This document shows, one piece after another, positions 59,730 to 64,000 of a stretch of 64,000 nucleotides of DNA (within the stretch, counting starts at the first letter, position 1; each line of letters opens with the position of its first letter). Location of the stretch: contig JNEU01001134.1 in the NCBI GenBank assembly GCA_000697475.1, positions 59,922-123,921 on the forward strand, written 5' to 3'. Source of the DNA: Lichtheimia corymbifera B2541. Lineage: Eukaryota; Mucoromycota; Mucoromycetes; Mucorales; Lichtheimiaceae. Below the pieces are notes generated by a model. It was not told the origin of the DNA, did not search any database, and saw only the letters and a list, made by a program, of their open reading frames with translations. Both the position numbers and the translations under genes were made by a program.

Positions 59730-62700
59730 ATGGACACTGAGATTTCCGAAAAACAGCCACAGCCGTGGTCCTCACACGACGATCACAGCGATACCAATGT
59801 TGGCGCACCATTATCACGTACCAAGAGCAGCGCTGGTGGTTATGGCGAACGTGATGGCAACGCCGTTGACTACGAATCCGCTATGCACACCTACGAAGAA
59901 ATGCGCCGTGAACTGACACGCCAATCAACCATCCATGGCAAGGAGGACGATCTCGAAAAAGGGTCACCTGAGCGTTTTGATCTTACGGACTATCTATCGG
60001 GTGTTGATCGCCGACAGGGTGAAGAAGGATTCCAACCCAAGCACCTGGGTCTTGTTGTGAAAAACTTGACTGTTAAGGTAAAGTCAGCTTTATTGAATAA
60101 CTTTAATCATCATAGCATTGACTAAATCTATCATAACAGGGTCTTGGTGCTGATGCTGAATGGATTCCTACATTGACCACCGTTGCAGAAAAGACCTTCA
60201 AATTCTGGAACTGGAACCGTAAAATGGGTCACGATCGTACCATTTTGAACGATATCACGTGCTTTAACAAGCCTGGTCAAATGCTTTTGGTGTTGGGCCG
60301 TCCTGGTGCTGGTTGTACTACGTTGCTCCGTGTCATGGCAGAACTCCGAAAGGGCTTCACTGAAGTTTTGGGCGATGTCAAATATGGCGGCATTGACGCG
60401 AAGGAGTTCGGCAAGCTTTACCGTGGAGAAGTCTGTTATGCTCAAGAAGAAGACATCAACTACCCAACATTGACCGCAAAGCAGACATTGCAATTTGCAT
60501 TACGACTCAAGACTCCCGGCAAACGTCTCTCGGATGAAGGAAAGAACCAGTTCGTCGACAATGTTATTTACATGCTTAGCAACATGCTCGGTCTTGTCAA
60601 GCAATTGGACACCATGGTTGGCAACGAGTTCGTCCGTGGTCTCTCTGGTGGTGAACGCAAGCGTCTTACTATTGCAGAATTGATGACGACTAGTTCATGT
60701 GTGAATTGCTGGGATTGCTCTACGCGTGGTCTCGATGCCTCGTCAGCTCTCGATTACGTCCGGTCGTTGCGTATTATGACTGATATCCTCAAGAAGACAA
60801 CTGTTGCTACCTTGTATCAAGCTTCTGACAGCATCTTCAACATCTTTGACAACACGTTGGTGCTCTTTGAAGGCCACTGCATTTACTTTGGACCTGTTGA
60901 CCAGGCCAAGCCATACTTTGAGAACCTTGGTTTCTATTGTCCTCCTCGCAAGTCAATTCCCGATTTCTTGACTGGTATCAGCAATATCCAAGAACGTGAA
61001 ACTAGACCAGGCTTTGAAGACAAGGTGCCCAATACTCCATCCGAATTCGAGGCATGCTACAAGAACTCTGATGTTTACAAGTCGATGTTGGCTCAACTTC
61101 AAGAATATGAGGCCGAAGTTGATCAAACCCGTCCTGATGTTGCCTTCCGTCAAGCTGTTCACGATGCTCATCAAAAGCACGCTGCCAAGAAGTCGCCTTT
61201 TACTGCATCGCCCTTTGAACAAATTAAAGCTCTTACTATCCGTCAATTCCAACTTATCTATGGTAAATATCGTGTTTTGCTCTTTGATACATCATTCACA
61301 TTACTCATCATCATGCTATGCTTATAGGTGATAAGGGTGCTCTTGTATCTCGTTATGGTGGTGTCGTTGTCAAGGGTCTTATCATGGCTTCCGTCTTTTT
61401 CCATATGCCCAAGGAAGCATCTGGTGCTTTCTCTCGTGGTGGTTTCCTCTTCTTCAGTTTGACTTTCAATTCATTGATTTCGCAATCCGAGCTGGCTACT
61501 TTCATGCAAGGTCGTGGTGTCCTGGAAAAGCAAAAGTCCTATGCTTTATATCGTCCTATGTACTACTACATTGCTCAAGTCGTTGCTGATATTCCTTTGG
61601 CCTTCATTCAAGTCATCGTTTTCGAACTTTGTGTCTATTTCATGGCTGGTTTGAACTTGACAGCTGGTCAGGTAAAGTATAATATTGCTTATGAAAATGG
61701 TATCGATCGATATATTGACTGTTTTTCCTATAGTACTTTACCTACTTGATCAACTTAGTCTTTATCAACATGTGCATGAATGGCTTCTTCCGTATGTTTG
61801 GCTCGTTTGCTCCCAACTTCTTTTTGGCATCTCAAGCTTCCAGTACCGTTTTGATTGCCTTGTTGATCTACTCTGGTTATCTCATTGGTTACACCCACAT
61901 GCATCCTTGGTTGATGTGGATCTACTGGATCAATCCTATGGCTTATTCTTTCAAGGCTATGTTCTCCAATGAAATGCACGGCAACTACTTCACTTGCATC
62001 GGGGCGGGCAACTCCATTCCTTCTGGTCCTGCTTACGAAGATGTCGATCAGGCTTACAAGGCTTGCTCTATTCCTGGTGCCCAACCTGGTGATGATGCTG
62101 TCCTTGGTGACAACTACCTTAAGCTCAAGTACGGTTACAACACCTGGGAACGCTGGATTGACTTTGTTGCCGTGGTGCTGTTCTTTTTCCTCTTCACCAT
62201 TGTCACTGCCCTTTCCATGGAATACCTCAGCATTGGTAGCGGTGGTGGTTCCCAAATCAAGGTTTACAAGCGTAACAGAGCTCCAACCGAAGATGCCGAA
62301 GCCTTGGCAAAGAAACGTCTTGCGCAAAAGAATGAAAACTTCGAAGCTGTGACTGATGGTACCACATTCTCCTGGCAACACATCGATTATACCGTACCTG
62401 TCAAGGGTGGCACTCGTCAACTATTGTGCGACGTTGGTGGCATTGTACGTCCTGGACATTTGACTGCACTTATGGGATCTTCTGGTGCTGGCAAGACTAC
62501 TTTGCTTGATGTGCTTTCTCAACGCAAGACTATTGGCAAGATTGAAGGTCGCATGTACATGAACAGCGAGAAGCTCTTTTCCGACTTTGAACGTATCACT
62601 GGTTACTGTGAGCAAATGGATATTCACAATCCCAATGCTACTGTGCGTGAAGCTCTCAAGTTCTCTGCCTATTTGCGTCAACCTGCTGAAGTACCCAAGG

Positions 62701-64000
62701 CTGAAAAGGATGCTTATGTCGAGCAAATCATCGAGCTTTTGGAAATGGAGAATATTGCTGATGCGTTGATTGGTACTGCCAGCAGCAACAAGGGTATCTC
62801 TGTTGAAGAACGCAAGCGTCTTACTATTGGTGTCGAATTGGTTGCCAAGCCCAAGCTTCTCTTTTTGGATGAACCTACTTCTGGTCTTGATGCCCAATCC
62901 TCTTTCAACATTGTCCGTTTCATTCGAAAACTTGCTGATGCTGGTTGGCCCGTGTTGTGTACCATTCATCAACCTTCCGCTACTTTGTTCAGCTACTTTG
63001 ACCACATTCTCTTGTTGGTGCGTGGTGGCAAGACCGCTTATCATGGTGAAATTGGTGAAGACAGCAAGACTATGATCAACTACTTTGAAAGCAATGGTGC
63101 CTCCAAGTGTTCTCCAAGTGCCAATCCTGCTGAATATATCCTTGAAGTCGTCGGTGCTGGTACTGCTGGTGTTGCTCAAGCTGACTGGGCTGAGATTTGG
63201 GAGAATTCCAAGGAAGCTAAGGCCTTGCAAGACGAACTTGAGAAGATCCATAATGAAGTCGATCAAAACCAACACAAGAAGCCAAAGACCTACTCGCTCA
63301 ACTTCTTCCAGCAATTCTGGCTCGTGTACAAGCGCATGAATGTCTCATACTGGCGATCACCTTCCTATAATGTGGGTCGTCTTATCAAGGTCGTCTTTGT
63401 TGCCCTTCTTTCTGGTTTCTCTTTCTGGAAGCTTTCGGATGCTGCTTTTGATATGGAGAACAGGTAAATATCACAAACTCTACTATCAATGTATGTTTGG
63501 TATTCATTGTTTATTTCATAGATTGTTCTGTATTTTCTGTACTCTCATTATGGCCAACTCGCTCATTGTCTTGGTTCAACCCCGCTTTATGGAAGAACGT
63601 CAATGGTTCCGCCGTGAGCATGCTTCCAAGTATTATGGATGGGCTCCCTTTGCTTTATCTTGTATTTTGGTTGAGATGCCTTACATTTGGGTAAGCATTA
63701 TTATCTTTACATAAGATTGATCTCCACTTATACTAACCTATCCATTGATAGATTTTCGATGCTCTTTTCATGTTCTGCTTCTACTGGACTGCCGGTCTTC
63801 AAAACATCTCGGATCGTGTTGGCTACTTTTATCTCTTGTTCGGCACCTTCTTGGGCTTCTCCATTTCATTTGGTGAATTGATTGCTGCCTTCTCCACTAC
63901 TCCTACCATGGCTGCCGTTATCAACCCCTTTTTCTCATCCATCCTTATTCTCTTTGCTGGTATCATGCAAGCACCCGACAAGATGCCACACTTTTGGAGC
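59730..64000 (+). CDS. PDR-type full-size ABCG transporter, copy 2 (cut by window end)
   Basis: Exons 59730-60077, 60140-61262, 61328-61671, 61734-63463, 63522-63690 and 63752 to the window edge repeat the intron positions of copy 1 exactly. The first five exons have the same lengths. All PDR hallmarks recur: GRPGAGCTTLL, VRGLSGGERKR, NCWDCSTRGLDASSA, GSSGAGKTTLL, SVEERKRLTIG and LLFLDEPTSGLDAQSS. Differences cluster in the N-terminal cytoplasmic region (for example SDTNVGAPLSRTK against SDDSVGEPLSRTK), around the linker before TMD1 and in intron sequences, while long coding tracts are identical. The open frame continues to the last base, so the C-terminus of TMD2 lies beyond the window. It is probably a functional drug exporter. 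Confidence 0.95.

Noticed and set aside
61755..63314. Long antisense frames (221 and 297 codons) in ABC copy 2, and the matching ones in copy 1
   Set aside because: They mirror conserved sense coding sequence and contain no domain of their own.

Overview
The window looks like nuclear DNA of a fungus, most likely a mucoralean (Mucoromycota) mould; the rank is inference. The genes are eukaryotic, are often broken by GT-AG introns of about 50-140 nt, and lie on both strands with 0.1-1.8 kb between them. The set fits an early-diverging filamentous fungus: RFX, HSF and TALE-homeobox regulators, a UDP-glucuronate decarboxylase (wall glucuronate/xylose metabolism), PDR-type full-size ABC transporters, a Dma-like FHA-RING ligase and Rna14. 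I could not run searches, so products rest on motifs read by eye, and exon ends were checked by hand for reading phase.

Left part (0-20 kb): sphingoid long-chain-base kinase; PIN-like (auxin efflux carrier family) membrane protein; ten-exon RFX factor; LSM7; UDP-glucuronate decarboxylase with an 8-nt microexon and a GC-AG intron; DHA1-type MFS exporter; two small uncharacterised proteins; and the 14-exon RNA14/CstF-77 gene.

Middle (20-47 kb): TALE homeobox gene; two paralogous small secreted four-cysteine proteins that also share upstream blocks; ribosomal protein uL4 with an ATG-only first coding exon; heat-shock factor; glucose-6-phosphate dehydrogenase; PRCC-family protein; FHA-RING ligase; class II aldolase/adducin protein; an unrecognised membrane protein; UMP-CMP kinase (again with a GC-AG intron); a secreted defensin-like peptide; and a mitochondrial-type J-domain protein.

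Right part (47-64 kb): two highly similar PDR/ABCG transporters in direct orientation, the second cut by the window end. Between them lies a roughly 3.4 kb inverted-repeat (foldback) structure at about 53.75-57.17 kb, centred near 55,414. It holds two smaller hairpins and diverged copies of a ~150 bp module, and shows no transposase. This element and its position between duplicated drug-efflux genes are the most unusual features of the window.
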